From: Nemophila menziesii
Taxonomy: Eukaryota; Streptophyta; Magnoliopsida; Boraginales; Hydrophyllaceae
NCBI GenBank assembly: GCA_029959085.1
Contig: JARWIR010000010.1
Location: forward strand, 9,693,001 to 9,757,000
Length of the DNA stretch: 64,000 nucleotides
Direction: 5' to 3'
Position 1 is the first letter of the stretch, and every line of letters starts with the position of its first letter. The translations under genes and the position numbers were made by a program. The notes beneath the pieces were generated by a model. That model saw only the letters and a program-made list of their open reading frames with translations. It ran no database searches and was not told the DNA's origin. Below are positions 22,411-33,330 of this stretch, piece by piece.

Positions 22411-23742
22411 TTAACCAGCTCGAGGCTGGTTATCGGTGTTGCGTCCATGAACTTTCTCCTGCATAAGAATACCATAGGTGGCATGTTGAATTGTGCTCAC
22501 CCCCGTTAACATGTTTCGGAGAAGTTCTAACTCTTTTGTAACGTTTCCTAAAGATGCAATCATCTTCACTTGGTTCTCTTCTAACACCTTCACTTTAGTT
22601 TCCAACTCATCAGTTGTATGCATCTTCTTCTTTGGAGGAGCTCTAGGATTCCTTGTTGCTTTTACCACCTCATCATGAATATTCTTGACCAAAGTTAAAC
22701 CCATACTCTCACACCCTACAACACGATCAATCTCTGCGTCTTTTCGCGGAACCTTTGCGTCCAAGCACAAAGTAGTGACGGTACAAGGAAATTTGAGATT
22801 TTGTTGTGAAGTAGGAATTCTAGCAAATTCCATGATGGTATCATATATCACACGAGCAACATCCATGGGTTTCTCCTCAATAATACATTTAATGAACAAA
22901 AGATGCTCCTTCTTCACTTCCGATATGTGTTTAACTCCGAAGAAGGTAGGTATTATGAAACGTGACCAAATCTTAGCACATGGTAGCAAGTTACTACTAT
23001 ACATCTGTCCAGGATATCTCTCTCCTTCGGGAATTGGGTGGGCCCCATCAACAATCACTTTCCCCCAAAGGGATTCATAATCAAACGAAGGCTCTTTAAG
23101 AGATTCTTGAAACGGACATATTCCGGAAAACTTGGGTAACTTCAATGATTTACGAATAAGCTCAACGGAGAAAGGAACTACCTTTTTGCGAATAATGACA
23201 ACTTCTTTTGAGAAGGCGATTCCTTCATAAAAATCTCGCACCAAGGTAGGAATATACTCAAGCTTCCTTTCTCTCAATTCTTTCCAGCCCAATTTATCAC
23301 AAGTAACACCATAATCTTTATAAGCACTAGTCATAATACCTTTAGGAAGATTCATCTCCTCACCAAACTTCAAAAATTCGATTCGATCACGCACCTGAGT
23401 ATCCCAAGGAACGAAGACTCTCTTAGGCTTTTGAGCCCAAGCTTTCCTACGCGGAGCTTTCGGTTGTTGCACTGGTATTTCGGGAACTTCTTGTTCAGTT
23501 TCTTCAATTTCTTCTTCAACTTCTTCCTCACTTTCTTCATCACTCTCATCAATTAACCTACTCTTTTTCGGATTAGCCTTACTCGGATTTTCTTTTCTTT
23601 TCGGAGCAATTGTGTTTTGGATAGTCTTTTTGGATCTTGAATCCGGAATTTCAATTGCTTGGTCTGGGCTAGCTCCAACAGTGTTCCTGTTTCTTGGTAT
23701 GTTTCTTCGATAGTTACACATGGAATCGGTTCTGTTAGTCAT
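22411..23742 (-). CDS. A1 ORF2: Athila-type post-pol protein of unknown role
   Basis: An intact 443-residue frame. An upstream in-frame ATG at 23901 exists, but the ATG at 23742 (MTNRTDSMCNY) sits in the context GAGATGAC, which O1 ORF2 also has. That conservation decides the start. Layout from this start: a basic, NLS-like region (PKRKENPSKANPKKSR, about 48-63); an acidic Glu-rich stretch (about 67-88); a globular domain (about 110-340) of the putative plant transposon protein type (PF20167-like), with LVRDFYEGIAFSKEV followed by a VPFSVELIRKSLKLP motif; and a C-terminal coiled coil from about 375 (TDELETKVKVLEENQ). I see no signal peptide, membrane segment or cleavage site, so an envelope role is not supported. 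Confidence 0.85.
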   Translation of the reverse strand: MTNRTDSMCNYRRNIPRNRNTVGASPDQAIEIPDSRSKKTIQNTIAPKRKENPSKANPKKSRLIDESDEESEEEVEEEIEETEQEVPEIPVQQPKAPRRKAWAQKPKRVFVPWDTQVRDRIEFLKFGEEMNLPKGIMTSAYKDYGVTCDKLGWKELRERKLEYIPTLVRDFYEGIAFSKEVVIIRKKVVPFSVELIRKSLKLPKFSGICPFQESLKEPSFDYESLWGKVIVDGAHPIPEGERYPGQMYSSNLLPCAKIWSRFIIPTFFGVKHISEVKKEHLLFIKCIIEEKPMDVARVIYDTIMEFARIPTSQQNLKFPCTVTTLCLDAKVPRKDAEIDRVVGCESMGLTLVKNIHDEVVKATRNPRAPPKKKMHTTDELETKVKVLEENQVKMIASLGNVTKELELLRNMLTGVSTIQHATYGILMQEKVHGRNTDNQPRAG

Positions 23743-24129
23743 CTCTTTGCACCCCAAACTCAAAACTTCAAATAGAGAAAAAGCTAGAGAAAAGCTTTGA
23801 AATTTGATGTTTTGAGGCTGAAAACTTGAAGAACTAGGTGTTATATGAGATGGGTTAAGGTTATTTGAGAGAGATTTTGAAAGAATTTGGATTAATTTCA
23901 AGGTTGGGAGAAAGAAATTTTTGGAGAAAAGGTGAAATTTGATGATGTTTTGGAGAAGCTATGAGTTGATTTTGTGTTTTTGTGATGATAGAAGGCTTGA
24001 TTTGATGATTTTATAGTTGTTTGTTGATGATTTTCGGAGTAGGTGGAGGCAAGAATTCGGATTATAAGGTTTGGCTTGGAAAAGAGGCAAAAAACTAGGT
24101 TTAATGAAGTTAAAACCGCCTCTCGTAAC

Positions 24130-24545
24130 AGCTGGCCGGTATGCCTTCGGATTCGCCGGTATGCCGGCCGAGAGGTCGGCGAATTTTTTTTTTTTTTTTT
24201 TTTTTTTTTACCTCAAAACGCAAGTGCATTGCGTCGTCGCTGACGCAATGGTCAGGGAATTTGAAATCCTTGACCGGCTAGCCGGCGGATTCGCCGGTAT
24301 GCCTGTGAAATCTCGATGGCGCATTTGATGACGCAGCAACCTTGCGTCATCGCTGACGCAAGGACCAGAACATTCTTCCTCGTTGGCCGGCTAGCCGGCG
24401 GATTCGCCGGCATGCCGGTGCTTTCTTGCTGGCGCGAATGAAGACGCAGCATTGCTGCGTTGTCGCTGACGCAGTGGTCAGGGAGTTGGGGTCTATCTGC
24501 TCGTTTGGCCGGTATGCTGGCTAGCTCGCCGGCTAGCCGGTCAAA
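24130..24545 (-). repeat. CCGG/GACGCA tandem repeats between pol and ORF2 of A1
   Basis: About three and a half imperfect units of roughly 115 bp. Each combines a palindromic block (ccggctagccggcggattcg) with a hairpin-forming block (tgcgtcatcgctgacgcaag type). A run of 26 T lies at 24184-24209. It is non-coding and far more GC-rich than its surroundings. Confidence 0.75.
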
Positions 24546-24778
24546 CCTGCTGTGGACTTCAATTTTTCTCCGTTTTTCCCATCGTTTGACCCCAAACTCA
24601 TGACCATTATACTCCTGAAATCATCAAAAACAAACACCCTTCCTCATTTCTTAAAAATAAAACTAAAATAACGAAAACTTTAACTAATTTATACTACGGA
24701 AATTGAAATACTTAAACTAATATACAAGAAATTGGCTTTTGTTTAACGTCGTTAAGCTCGACGGGTTACCTCGTGCTT

Positions 24779-27700
24779 CTAAGGAGCTTCGAGGAGGTAC
24801 ATGACCTCTCCGGGATGTGGGTCTTTTGCACGATCGGTGTCTTCTCCTCCATGATAAATTTTTAAACGATGACCGTTGACCATGAATGTACGGTTCTCAA
24901 GTGGATGTTCTATCTCTATAGCTCCATGAGGTGTAACCTTGGTTACAATGTAAGGACCCGACCACTTCGATCTTAATTTCCCCGGATGATTACTAAACTT
25001 CGAATTATATTTCAACACTCTTTGTCCCACTACAAAGTTTTTCTCTCGAATTCGATTATCATGCCATCTCTTAGTATTTTCTTTATAAAGCTTAGCATTT
25101 TCATAAGCATGTAATCTAAATTCATCAAGCTCATTAAGTTTCATCATTCGACTCTCACCAGCTAGTGTAGGATCTAAATTTAACTTTGCAATAGCCCAAT
25201 AGGCACCCATTTCTAACTCAAGAGGTAAGTGACAAGCCTTACCATATACCATCCGATACGGAGAAGCACCTACTGGAGTTTTGAAAGCAGTTCGATATGC
25301 CCAAAGTGCATCATCTAATTTCATAGACCAATCTTTTCTAGTAGGACCAACGGTTTTCTCTAAAATAGACTTTACCTCACGATTTGATACTTCGGCTTGA
25401 CCATTGGCTTGTGGATGATAGGCTGTAGACACACGATGTCTGACTCCATATTTCTCTAGAACAGTCTTCAGATACTTATTAACGAAATGAGTACCTCCAT
25501 CGCTAATAATCACCCTTGGAGTTCCATGTCTAGTGAAAATATGTGATTTTAAGAACTTAATCACCACTCTAGAATCATTGGTTGGTAGAGCCACCGCTTC
25601 TACCCACTTAGACACGTAATCAACAGCTAATAAGATGTAGAGGTTACCATTTGACGGAACGAACGGACCCATAAAATCTATACCCCAAACATCGAATATT
25701 TCAACTTCTAACACATTATTACGTGGCATCTCATCCCTCTTGGATATGTTACCGGTAAATTGGCATCTATTACATCTTTTAGTGTATTCATGACAATCTT
25801 TTATAATAGAGGGCCAATAGAAACCTGATTGTAATACCTTAGCAGCAGTTCGATCTCCTTTGAAATGTCCACCGTAAGGTGAATCATGACACCCAGCTAT
25901 AATCGCCTCAATTTCTTCCTTGGCTACGCATCTTCTTACCATCTGATCAGCACACACTTTGTAGAGGAACGGATCCTCCCAAAAGAACTGTCTTGCACGG
26001 TGAGCTAATCTTTTTCTCTCTTGATAAGTTGATCCTTCAGGAAAGGAACCACTTACCACTAAGTTTGCAATATCCGCATACCAAGGGGCTTCATAGTCAC
26101 GAACCTCGAATAAATTCTCATCAGGAAATTCTTCTCTAACCGCTTCAGTACCACTATTCAACTCTGAACCTTCTAACCTCGATAGATGATCTGCAACCTG
26201 ATTCTCACATCCTTTTCTATCCTTAATCTCTAAATCGAACTCTTGAAGCAATAACACCCATCTGATTAACCTTGGTTTAGCATCCTTCTTCTCCATAAGA
26301 TATCGAATTGCTGAATGGTCTGTATAAACAATAACTTTCGCTCCAAGAAGATAAGAGCGAAATTTATCGAATGAATACACAACCGCTAGCAACTCCTTTT
26401 CTGTAACTGTATAATTTATCTGAGCACCATTAAAAGTTTTACTAGCATAATAAATCGAATGAAAAACTTTCTCTTTTCTTTGTCCTAATACAGCTCCCAT
26501 ACATAAATCACTCGCATCACACATAACCTCAAACGGTACATTCCAATCTGGAGGCGCTACTATAGGAGCAGAAATAAGCTTTTCTTTGATTGCTTTGAAA
26601 GCCGCTAAACAAGCTTCATCAAAAAGGAATTTGGAATCCTTTTCAAGTAAGTTGCATAACGGTTTCGCAATCTTAGAAAAATCTTTGATAAATCGCCTAT
26701 AAAAGCCAGCATGGCCTAGAAAACTTCTTACCCCTTTAACAGAAACAGGAGGAGGAAGAGTTTTAATTACCTCAATCTTCGCTCTATCGACTTCCAACCC
26801 AACACTCGAAACTTTGTGACCCAGAACAATACCTTCGCGAACCATGAAATGACATTTCTCCCAGTTTAGGACCAAATCTGTTTCTTTGCATCTGATTAAC
26901 ACTTTCTCTAAATTGTCTAAGCACTTATCAAAATCATCACCAAATACAGAGAAATCATCCATAAACACTTCAAGAAAGTTATCGATCATATCCCAGAAGA
27001 TGGCCATCATGCATCTTTGAAAAGTAGCAGGAGCATTACACAACCCAAATGGCATTCTACGATATGCAAAAGTACCAAAGGGGCATGTAAATGTTGTTTT
27101 ATGTTGATCTTCTGGAGCCACGTAAATTTGATTATACCCAGAATAACCATCCAAGAAGCAATAGTACTCTCTTCCGGCTAATTTGTCTAACATCTGATCT
27201 ATGAAGGGCAAAGGGAAATGATCTTTTCTGGTGGCCTTGTTCAGCTTTCTATAATCCATGCAAACTCTCCATCCAACTACCGTTCTTGAAGGAATCGCTT
27301 CATTTTTATCATTAAGAACTGTTGTCATTCCTCCCTTCTTCGGTACACACTGAACCGGACTCACCCATTCACTACTCGAAATGGGGTAAATAATCCCCGC
27401 ATCTAAAAGTTTAATCACCTCTTTCTTCACCACATCCTTCATAGCGGGCATTAATCTTCTTTGACCTTCAACTGAGCGTGCGTTAACATCTTCAAGTATG
27501 ATTTTATGTTGACAATAGGATGGACTGATGCCCTTGATGTCAGCAATTGTCCAACCTATTGCTTCTTTGTTTGCTCTTAAGACACGCAACAGTTTATCTT
27601 CTTGAGGACCTGTTAAATTAGCTGAAACAATAACAGGTAGAGTTTCATTAGTACCTAAATACGCGTACCTCAAGTGTGCTGGCAATGGTTTTTCTTCCAA

Positions 27701-30430
27701 TTCCGGAGGAGATTCAATTGAAGGCTTCTTTTTAGGAACAATCTCCCCCGGTTCTCTCACAGGTTCATAGGCAGGACGCCTATACCTCGGATTTTCAGAA
27801 TTTAGAGCTGCTATTGTTTCAGTAAGCTCCTCCATCATCTCAGGTGAATCTAATGTTAAAGCAGCCTGCAAGATATCATCAAAATTTAAACAACTAAATA
27901 CCTCTTGCGATGCTTGCTCTACTACATCCATTCTGAAGCAATCTTCCTGAGAATCCGGGAATTTCATAGCTCGAAATACATTGAATTTCACTTCTTCATC
28001 TTGTATCCTCATTGTTAATTCTCCATTCTCTACATCGATCAATGTTCTCCCTGTAGCTAGGAATGGTCTACCCAAAATAATGGGGACATTTCTATCTGCA
28101 TTGTATTCAAGGATTACAAAATCAACAGGAAATATAAGTGTACCTGCCTTAACAAGGACATCCTCAATGCGGCCTTCAGGATGCGCAAGAGACCTGTCCG
28201 CCATTTGCAAGACCATAGAAGTGGGTCTTGCGTTTCCAATTTTTAGCTTATCAAATATCGACTTGGGCATCAAATTGATGCTAGCTCCCAAGTCACATAG
28301 CGCCTTTCCTTTCCATTCTTCCCCAATTGATATGGGAATCGTGAAACTCCCTGGATCTACTAACTTCGGAGGTAATTTACTTTGACAAATCGCGCTACAC
28401 TCTTCTGGAAGACCAATCATCTCGTTATCACAATAGGGCCTTTTGTTAGTGAGGGCCCTCTTCAAAAACTTCGTATACTTCGGAATATCTCGAATCGCCT
28501 CAAGTAACGGGATATTAATACTTAGACCCTTCACTCTGTTAAAGAACTTCTGAAAATCCCCCAAATCACCCTTTTTCTGAACTCGCGATGGAAACGGTGG
28601 TGGAGGGCGATTAATCACCATATCATCTTTCTTTTTCGGAACTTCTCTTGGTCTCACTATTTCTTCAATCTCACTGTCTTTCTCATTTTCTTTCTCTTTC
28701 TCCACCTCTTCCTTTTCTTTTCTTGGTACTTCTTTCTCTTTCATAATGGGAAAAGGAGGGGGAGGAAGATTCTTACCACTTCTCAATGTAACAGCATTAC
28801 AATCTTCGCGTTGCTTCGGATTCTCAGTATCGCTAGGAAGTTGCCCTTGTGGGCGCTGATTCAGCTGTTTATTAATTTGGCTTAGCTGATTCTGGAAAAT
28901 CTTCATATTCGCTTCAGCTGCGTTCTGACGTTCTAAGGCTTGCGTTTGAAGAGCAATCAAATTTTCAACGGTTTTCTGAAGGGTAACTACTCCTTCTTGT
29001 GGATGGGCAGGTAAGGCTTTTTGGTTTAAAGTTTCATCGTATGTATTCTGAGGAGTATTCTGAGGAGCTTGCCTTTGTACATAATTTCCCTGATTCTGTC
29101 CTCCTTGATAATTGTTGTGTGGTCTTGGATTATAGTTATTACCTTGGGGACGCGGCTGATACGCATAGGTAGGATTGGCTGCCCCATTAGGATTTGAGTA
29201 TTGAAACCCAGGATGGTTTCTGTTAGGCTGATATCCATTACCACTTGAATTGAAGTTACCTCTATTGGACATGAACATCACGGATTCTTGGTTATTTGGA
29301 CAACTTTCCTCATCATGATCATCTACCTGACAAATCGAACACATATAAACCTCTTGTGCAGCATGCACAGCTACCTTCTTACCCGAAAATCCTTCTTTCA
29401 CAGCTAGAGTAAGCTGTTTCAACTGTTGCTCTATAGTATTCTGAATCTTGTTCTCAAGCGTAGCAAATTTCTCTTCCATATCAACATTATTCACTCCTTT
29501 AACTGGTGTTCTTATTGAGTTCCACCCCACTTCGTTCTTAACTGTTCTCTCTAATATGATCTTAGCATGAGCGGGTTGAACTTGAAGAAATCCTGCACCA
29601 CATAGCGTATCCAATTTCTCTCTCGAAGTTCCATCAAGGCCTCTATAAAAGATCTTTAACTGTTGTTGTTCTGAAAAGCCATGATTGGGAACCTTACGCA
29701 AACACATCTGAAATCTTGTCCAACTCTTACCCAAAGTTTCATCATATTCTTGACGAAAATGCGTCAACTCTAATTCAGCATCTAACCTCATGTTACTTGG
29801 GTAATACCTGTCAAAGAAAGCAATCTCTAATTGGTCCCAATTAGTAATCTTCGTAGGATCTTGTGTATCGTGCCATTCACTTGCTCCCTCAGTAACAAAG
29901 AACTTAAAAGCAGCAAAATACATCTGTTCTCTTGAAACCCCTTGTGTGATATAAGAATCACATATCTGTTTAAACTTCTGTACTGCTCTAAGAGGATCTT
30001 CTGATGGTCTACCACGAAAATTCCCAAAGTTCTGGAACTGAGCTAACATACCCGAATCTGGACGGAAACGCGGAACATTAATATCTGGAGCACCTACTCC
30101 TATAGCTGGAGCACGGAATGGAACTTCTGGAGGACCATTAGTAAACCACGGATCATGATTCATCACTATCTGGACTGGAAGATTGGGATTTAGTGGTTGA
30201 ACTGGAGGAATAACGCCCGGAGCTAAAGGTTGGCCATTAGCATCTAGCTGGCCTTGTCCATTATTCTGTTGATTATTTTGAAGATTGATGTCTGCCATTC
30301 TGTTACTTAATTCTTCTACCTCTAAAGCTTCTCGTTCTCTTCTTCTCTTGTTCGCAAGTCTGATCAACGATTCTGGATTACTAAGGATCGGAGGTGTTGG
30401 CTCTAGATCCTTGAATAGCCTTCTTCGCAT
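24779..30430 (-). CDS. A1 gag-pol polyprotein (1883 aa)
   Basis: One uninterrupted frame. The gag capsid domain includes [15 protein letters not shown] and [14 protein letters not shown] segments (about 130-300) and a CCHC knuckle, [14 protein letters not shown] (about 360). A proline- and Glu-rich spacer follows, then aspartic protease with [14 protein letters not shown] (about 713) and [12 protein letters not shown] has [20 protein letters not shown] and the catalytic [10 protein letters not shown] (about 1156). RNase H has [14 protein letters not shown] (about 1305) and TDHSAIRYL. Integrase has an HHCC zinc motif (about 1515-1555) and a D-D-E triad in GIDFMGP (1585), IISDGGTHF (1643) and QAEVSNREV (1677), with a GPYIVTKV C-terminal domain and no chromodomain. 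All catalytic residues are present, so the enzymes may be active. The ATG at 30430 lies 111 bp after the PBS. Confidence 0.95.
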   Translation of the reverse strand: MRRRLFKDLEPTPPILSNPESLIRLANKRRREREALEVEELSNRMADINLQNNQQNNGQGQLDANGQPLAPGVIPPVQPLNPNLPVQIVMNHDPWFTNGPPEVPFRAPAIGVGAPDINVPRFRPDSGMLAQFQNFGNFRGRPSEDPLRAVQKFKQICDSYITQGVSREQMYFAAFKFFVTEGASEWHDTQDPTKITNWDQLEIAFFDRYYPSNMRLDAELELTHFRQEYDETLGKSWTRFQMCLRKVPNHGFSEQQQLKIFYRGLDGTSREKLDTLCGAGFLQVQPAHAKIILERTVKNEVGWNSIRTPVKGVNNVDMEEKFATLENKIQNTIEQQLKQLTLAVKEGFSGKKVAVHAAQEVYMCSICQVDDHDEESCPNNQESVMFMSNRGNFNSSGNGYQPNRNHPGFQYSNPNGAANPTYAYQPRPQGNNYNPRPHNNYQGGQNQGNYVQRQAPQNTPQNTYDETLNQKALPAHPQEGVVTLQKTVENLIALQTQALERQNAAEANMKIFQNQLSQINKQLNQRPQGQLPSDTENPKQREDCNAVTLRSGKNLPPPPFPIMKEKEVPRKEKEEVEKEKENEKDSEIEEIVRPREVPKKKDDMVINRPPPPFPSRVQKKGDLGDFQKFFNRVKGLSINIPLLEAIRDIPKYTKFLKRALTNKRPYCDNEMIGLPEECSAICQSKLPPKLVDPGSFTIPISIGEEWKGKALCDLGASINLMPKSIFDKLKIGNARPTSMVLQMADRSLAHPEGRIEDVLVKAGTLIFPVDFVILEYNADRNVPIILGRPFLATGRTLIDVENGELTMRIQDEEVKFNVFRAMKFPDSQEDCFRMDVVEQASQEVFSCLNFDDILQAALTLDSPEMMEELTETIAALNSENPRYRRPAYEPVREPGEIVPKKKPSIESPPELEEKPLPAHLRYAYLGTNETLPVIVSANLTGPQEDKLLRVLRANKEAIGWTIADIKGISPSYCQHKIILEDVNARSVEGQRRLMPAMKDVVKKEVIKLLDAGIIYPISSSEWVSPVQCVPKKGGMTTVLNDKNEAIPSRTVVGWRVCMDYRKLNKATRKDHFPLPFIDQMLDKLAGREYYCFLDGYSGYNQIYVAPEDQHKTTFTCPFGTFAYRRMPFGLCNAPATFQRCMMAIFWDMIDNFLEVFMDDFSVFGDDFDKCLDNLEKVLIRCKETDLVLNWEKCHFMVREGIVLGHKVSSVGLEVDRAKIEVIKTLPPPVSVKGVRSFLGHAGFYRRFIKDFSKIAKPLCNLLEKDSKFLFDEACLAAFKAIKEKLISAPIVAPPDWNVPFEVMCDASDLCMGAVLGQRKEKVFHSIYYASKTFNGAQINYTVTEKELLAVVYSFDKFRSYLLGAKVIVYTDHSAIRYLMEKKDAKPRLIRWVLLLQEFDLEIKDRKGCENQVADHLSRLEGSELNSGTEAVREEFPDENLFEVRDYEAPWYADIANLVVSGSFPEGSTYQERKRLAHRARQFFWEDPFLYKVCADQMVRRCVAKEEIEAIIAGCHDSPYGGHFKGDRTAAKVLQSGFYWPSIIKDCHEYTKRCNRCQFTGNISKRDEMPRNNVLEVEIFDVWGIDFMGPFVPSNGNLYILLAVDYVSKWVEAVALPTNDSRVVIKFLKSHIFTRHGTPRVIISDGGTHFVNKYLKTVLEKYGVRHRVSTAYHPQANGQAEVSNREVKSILEKTVGPTRKDWSMKLDDALWAYRTAFKTPVGASPYRMVYGKACHLPLELEMGAYWAIAKLNLDPTLAGESRMMKLNELDEFRLHAYENAKLYKENTKRWHDNRIREKNFVVGQRVLKYNSKFSNHPGKLRSKWSGPYIVTKVTPHGAIEIEHPLENRTFMVNGHRLKIYHGGEDTDRAKDPHPGEVMYLLEAP

Positions 30431-30540
30431 ACACCAAACCTAAAAACCTGAAAAGAAACTAAACAAAAAGCGTAAAACTGATAAAATAAAATAAAATGCA
30501 CTTATCACTAAAGGATAAACACCGTGGTCACACGCTACCG

Positions 30541-30558
30541 TCCCCGGCAGCGGCGCCA
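30541..30558 (-). other. A1 primer-binding site (tRNA-Asp)
   Basis: The plus-strand sequence TCCCCGGCAGCGGCGCCA matches the 3' end of plant tRNA-Asp (TCCCCGGCAACGGCGCCA) at 17 of 18 positions. It lies 6 bp from the LTR edge. The tRNA sequence is from memory. Confidence 0.85.
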
Positions 30559-30564
30559 AAAACT

Positions 30565-32124
30565 TGGTGGTCCTTTGTGTGTTCTAAAATAATGCAATAA
30601 ATAATCGAACCACAACCGCAAGTGTACGGTTGTCCCAAGTAGTAATTCTGATAAATCAGATTCGTTCCAAGGACGGAATGGTTGATCACAATGTTTAGCA
30701 AGTAGTGATTGATGCACTTATGAAAATAAAAGACAATAATATATTTGTTTGGTTTTTGTTATAAGACTAATGAATGAAAGGCAAATATTAAAATGCAAAT
30801 AAAAGCTAAAACGCAAGTAAATTGATGTAAAACGCGATATGAGAAGTAGCACTTGAGAACGCAAGGATCCTCCCTATCATATTTCTTAACTTATGTTGTT
30901 TAAGGGCTAAATTAGTCAATTACAATGGTCGGGATTCTAATTTCCTTATACCCCCGTCAGGGTGGACTATAAGGCGATCCTAAAGTGTCACTAGTCCCGT
31001 CAGGGTAAATATGATCCACCGTTGGATGATTAAGTGTTATTACCTCATTGGCCCTAGGATTAGCTAAGCTCGTCAGAATCATTAACTTCTATCCTAGATT
31101 GAATAAATAGTTCCGTATTCAAACCCTCCGTCAGGATGATCCAATTGCCACTTATTGGAATAGCCTAAATACTATTACCTGTTCCTAGTTCATGACGCTA
31201 AAAACAGTAAATATTCATAATTTATCGAAAAGTGTAAAAGCCCTAATTTAGTTTAATTCATTAAAACCCAAATTCAACATTCGTTAATTAATAAGAATTG
31301 GGATTCACCCATTGTTTGTTCTCAAGCACTAATGAAAACTTAGCTCATATTAAAATGAAATACGAAATTAAAATTAAAGGAATTCATATTGTTTACAGAA
31401 TTAAAAAGATAAAAGAACCTAATTTCCGGAATCGGAATGACTACGAACGGAGATATAGACCCTCTCCAGCTCTTGTAGCTTCTTCTCCTTCCTTCAGTTG
31501 CTTCTCTCTGGTGTTTTTAATCTTGCAGAATGTGAATTGTATGTAAAATAGAAGTCAAGGGCTGATTTTATAGTTAGAAATTCGGACTTGGACCTAGGCT
31601 TTTAATTAAATGAAATATAAAAGGCCCAAATCCACTAACTTAGCCCAAAATCCCGTAACTGCTGATATGCCTTCACTAAAACAGCTTTTCCCGATGCGTT
31701 ACAACTCCGATTGACCTCATTCCAGTTGCTAAAGTTCCGTAATTCGATAAGGAATGATTTCTCTTCAAAGGTCAACAGCTAGATCATCGCTTAAGCACCT
31801 CGAAATCAGCAATCTATGGCCTGGAAAATGGATTTTCAGCTCTAAAAATAATATCGTCGGGATTTCTTTTCAAGTCTTGACTCTATCTTTTGATCTTTGA
31901 CTTTCTCCTCGGATTCCTCTTCTAGCTAACATCTAAAACCTGTAAAATATTCACTAAAAATACCAATATTACGCGCAAAAGCTTAATAAATCAAAAATGC
32001 TAGAATTAAAAGAGGAAAATCATATTATTGCATATTTAGTCCAAAAGTCTATCGAAATGATTAAATAAACACCAAAAATGATGTCTCTTAAGGGTCGAAA
32101 ATAAGAACATTTAAGGAGACATCA
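30565..32124 (-). repeat. A1 5' LTR
   Basis: It is 1560 bp and nearly identical to 19393-20952. It drives transcription of A1 towards lower coordinates. Confidence 0.96.
31564..31573 (-). promoter_or_regulatory. A1 LTR TATA box
   Basis: The minus strand reads CTATAAAATC. It is conserved in the 3' LTR (20392-20401). The related solo LTR S2 has GCTTATAAAAGG at the matching place (43875-43886). Confidence 0.55.
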
Positions 32125-32537
32125 GTAGGATAGCTCTTAGGTCCACTCTGACGGGGGCTAGGAGATTATAGATTCCCGACTAATATACTAATACCAATTC
32201 TACCCTTACACATAGCATAGGTTATATTGAGTAGGTGGATTCCTTGCGAGACTCAAGTATCTCTCTTATCAAAAGTCACTCTTTTATTTGCTTTTATTTA
32301 TTTTAATTTAGTCTTTATTTATTTGCATCTTAGTTATTAAGAAAACCAAACAAAAATCTATTATTTTACTTTTCTGTTAAACAATTATTCTTGCTATCTG
32401 ATTAATACTGGAGTTGAACCTAATCTGTCCCTGAGAACGAACTCATTTATCGAATACTAATTGGACAACCGTACACTTGCGGTAATTGTGGTTCCTTTAC
32501 TTTAGTACTTAGTTTAATAACACACCAGGACCCACCA

Positions 32538-33111
32538 ACGTCCTCCACTGTTCTCCATGTCTTTGAAACTGGGCTATCCGTAAACTGTAACTTCACAGGA
32601 TCTTTCTCCGTCTTCTTCAAGACAAGCCTATCGAACACGGACTTCGGCATAAGATCCACACTTGAACCCACATCACACATAGCTTTCATCTTGAACATAC
32701 CATTTATTTGAATAGGAAGTCAAGCTTCCTGGATCTCTGAGCTTAAGTGGTAGTTCTTTCTTTTCTACTCTTCTCGAGACTCTCTCGGTATGAGCCACAG
32801 TCTCTATTCTGGCTACTACACTCGCTTCTTTCTTTGTAATAACTTGCATAAAAACTTGTTACGGTGTAAGCCCTTTCTTCGCAATCTCAAGCATTTGGGC
32901 GTTAATATTTTCTGGACTATACGCCTCTACAAATGTCTTGAGTTCAATGTCAACCTCAGGATTTGTCTTACGAATAGATGGTGACATTGTTTGATCAATT
33001 GGTGGCGAGTCCACCTTCTCTTCTTCTTTCTTTTCTTGCACAGCAGGTGCAACTTCATCTTTCATCTCTTTTAAGACTTCTTTCTCTTTATCTCTAGTAT
33101 CTTGTAGCTCA
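32538..33111 (-). pseudogene. O1 gag tail and protease N-terminal half, broken
   Basis: The minus strand shows a Glu/Lys-rich spacer (KEVLKEMKDEVAPAVQEKKE), then KMKAMCDVGSSVDLMPKSVF at about 32690-32630. This aligns with the A1 protease segment [15 protein letters not shown], here with DVG in place of DLG. It runs into SKTWRTVEDV and stops at the S1 insertion. The other half is at 18033-17760. Confidence 0.8.
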
Positions 33112-33330
33112 ATAACCGCCATAATCTTTTTTTTTTTTTTTTTTTGATCATTAAATCAAATTTTATTAAAATAATAATCAACTTCCAATATCTTTACACA
33201 ACTCTTAAAAACCCATTTCTAACATACTAAGGCCCAACCATTTTTAACTGCCCTATTATAAGTAGTACAATAAGACCATTACAATTGAAAGGTTACATTT
33301 AAACACCTTTAAGACACAGCCCAAACTAAC

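Larger units (their letters stand above)
19393..32124 (-). mobile_element. A1: complete, young Athila-lineage Ty3/gypsy retrotransposon (12.7 kb)
   Basis: Two 1560-bp LTRs (19393-20952 and 30565-32124) are flanked by a perfect TSD, gtagg, at 19388-19392 and 32125-32129. I count about 7 differences between the LTRs, six of them transitions. Minus-strand order: 5' LTR, PBS matching tRNA-Asp at 17 of 18 positions, an uninterrupted gag-pol of 1883 codons, a CCGG-rich repeat block, an uninterrupted ORF2, a 1.4-kb 3' non-coding region, PPT and 3' LTR. The tRNA-Asp primer, the absence of a chromodomain, the extra ORF after pol and the large size point to the Athila lineage. Confidence 0.96.
18039..32537 (+). 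mobile_element. S1: solo LTR of a third gypsy family, split by A1
   Basis: Its plus-strand start, TGATGTCTCCCT at 18039, and its end, CAGGACCCACCA at 32537, are the termini of this LTR superfamily in the opposite orientation to O1 and A1. The flanks are a perfect TSD, acgtc, at 18034-18038 and 32538-32542. Removing A1 and one copy of its TSD (19393-32129) leaves about 1.76 kb with no internal region, so it is a solo LTR. Excising S1 restores the protease reading frame of O1 across the junction, which confirms the boundaries independently. Confidence 0.9.

Noticed and set aside
22685..23080. A 131-codon plus-strand frame.
   Set aside because: It is antisense to the intact A1 ORF2 and has no motif. 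The same holds for 27981-28385 against gag-pol and 35855-36109 against LINE C ORF2.
23743..23901. The first ATG (23901) of A1 ORF2 as the true start.
   Set aside because: The extension is Ser/Leu-rich and not seen in O1, while the GAGATGAC context at 23742 is shared. I prefer the shorter protein.
32790..32984. A plus-strand frame of 64 codons.
   Set aside because: It is antisense to the O1 gag-protease spacer.
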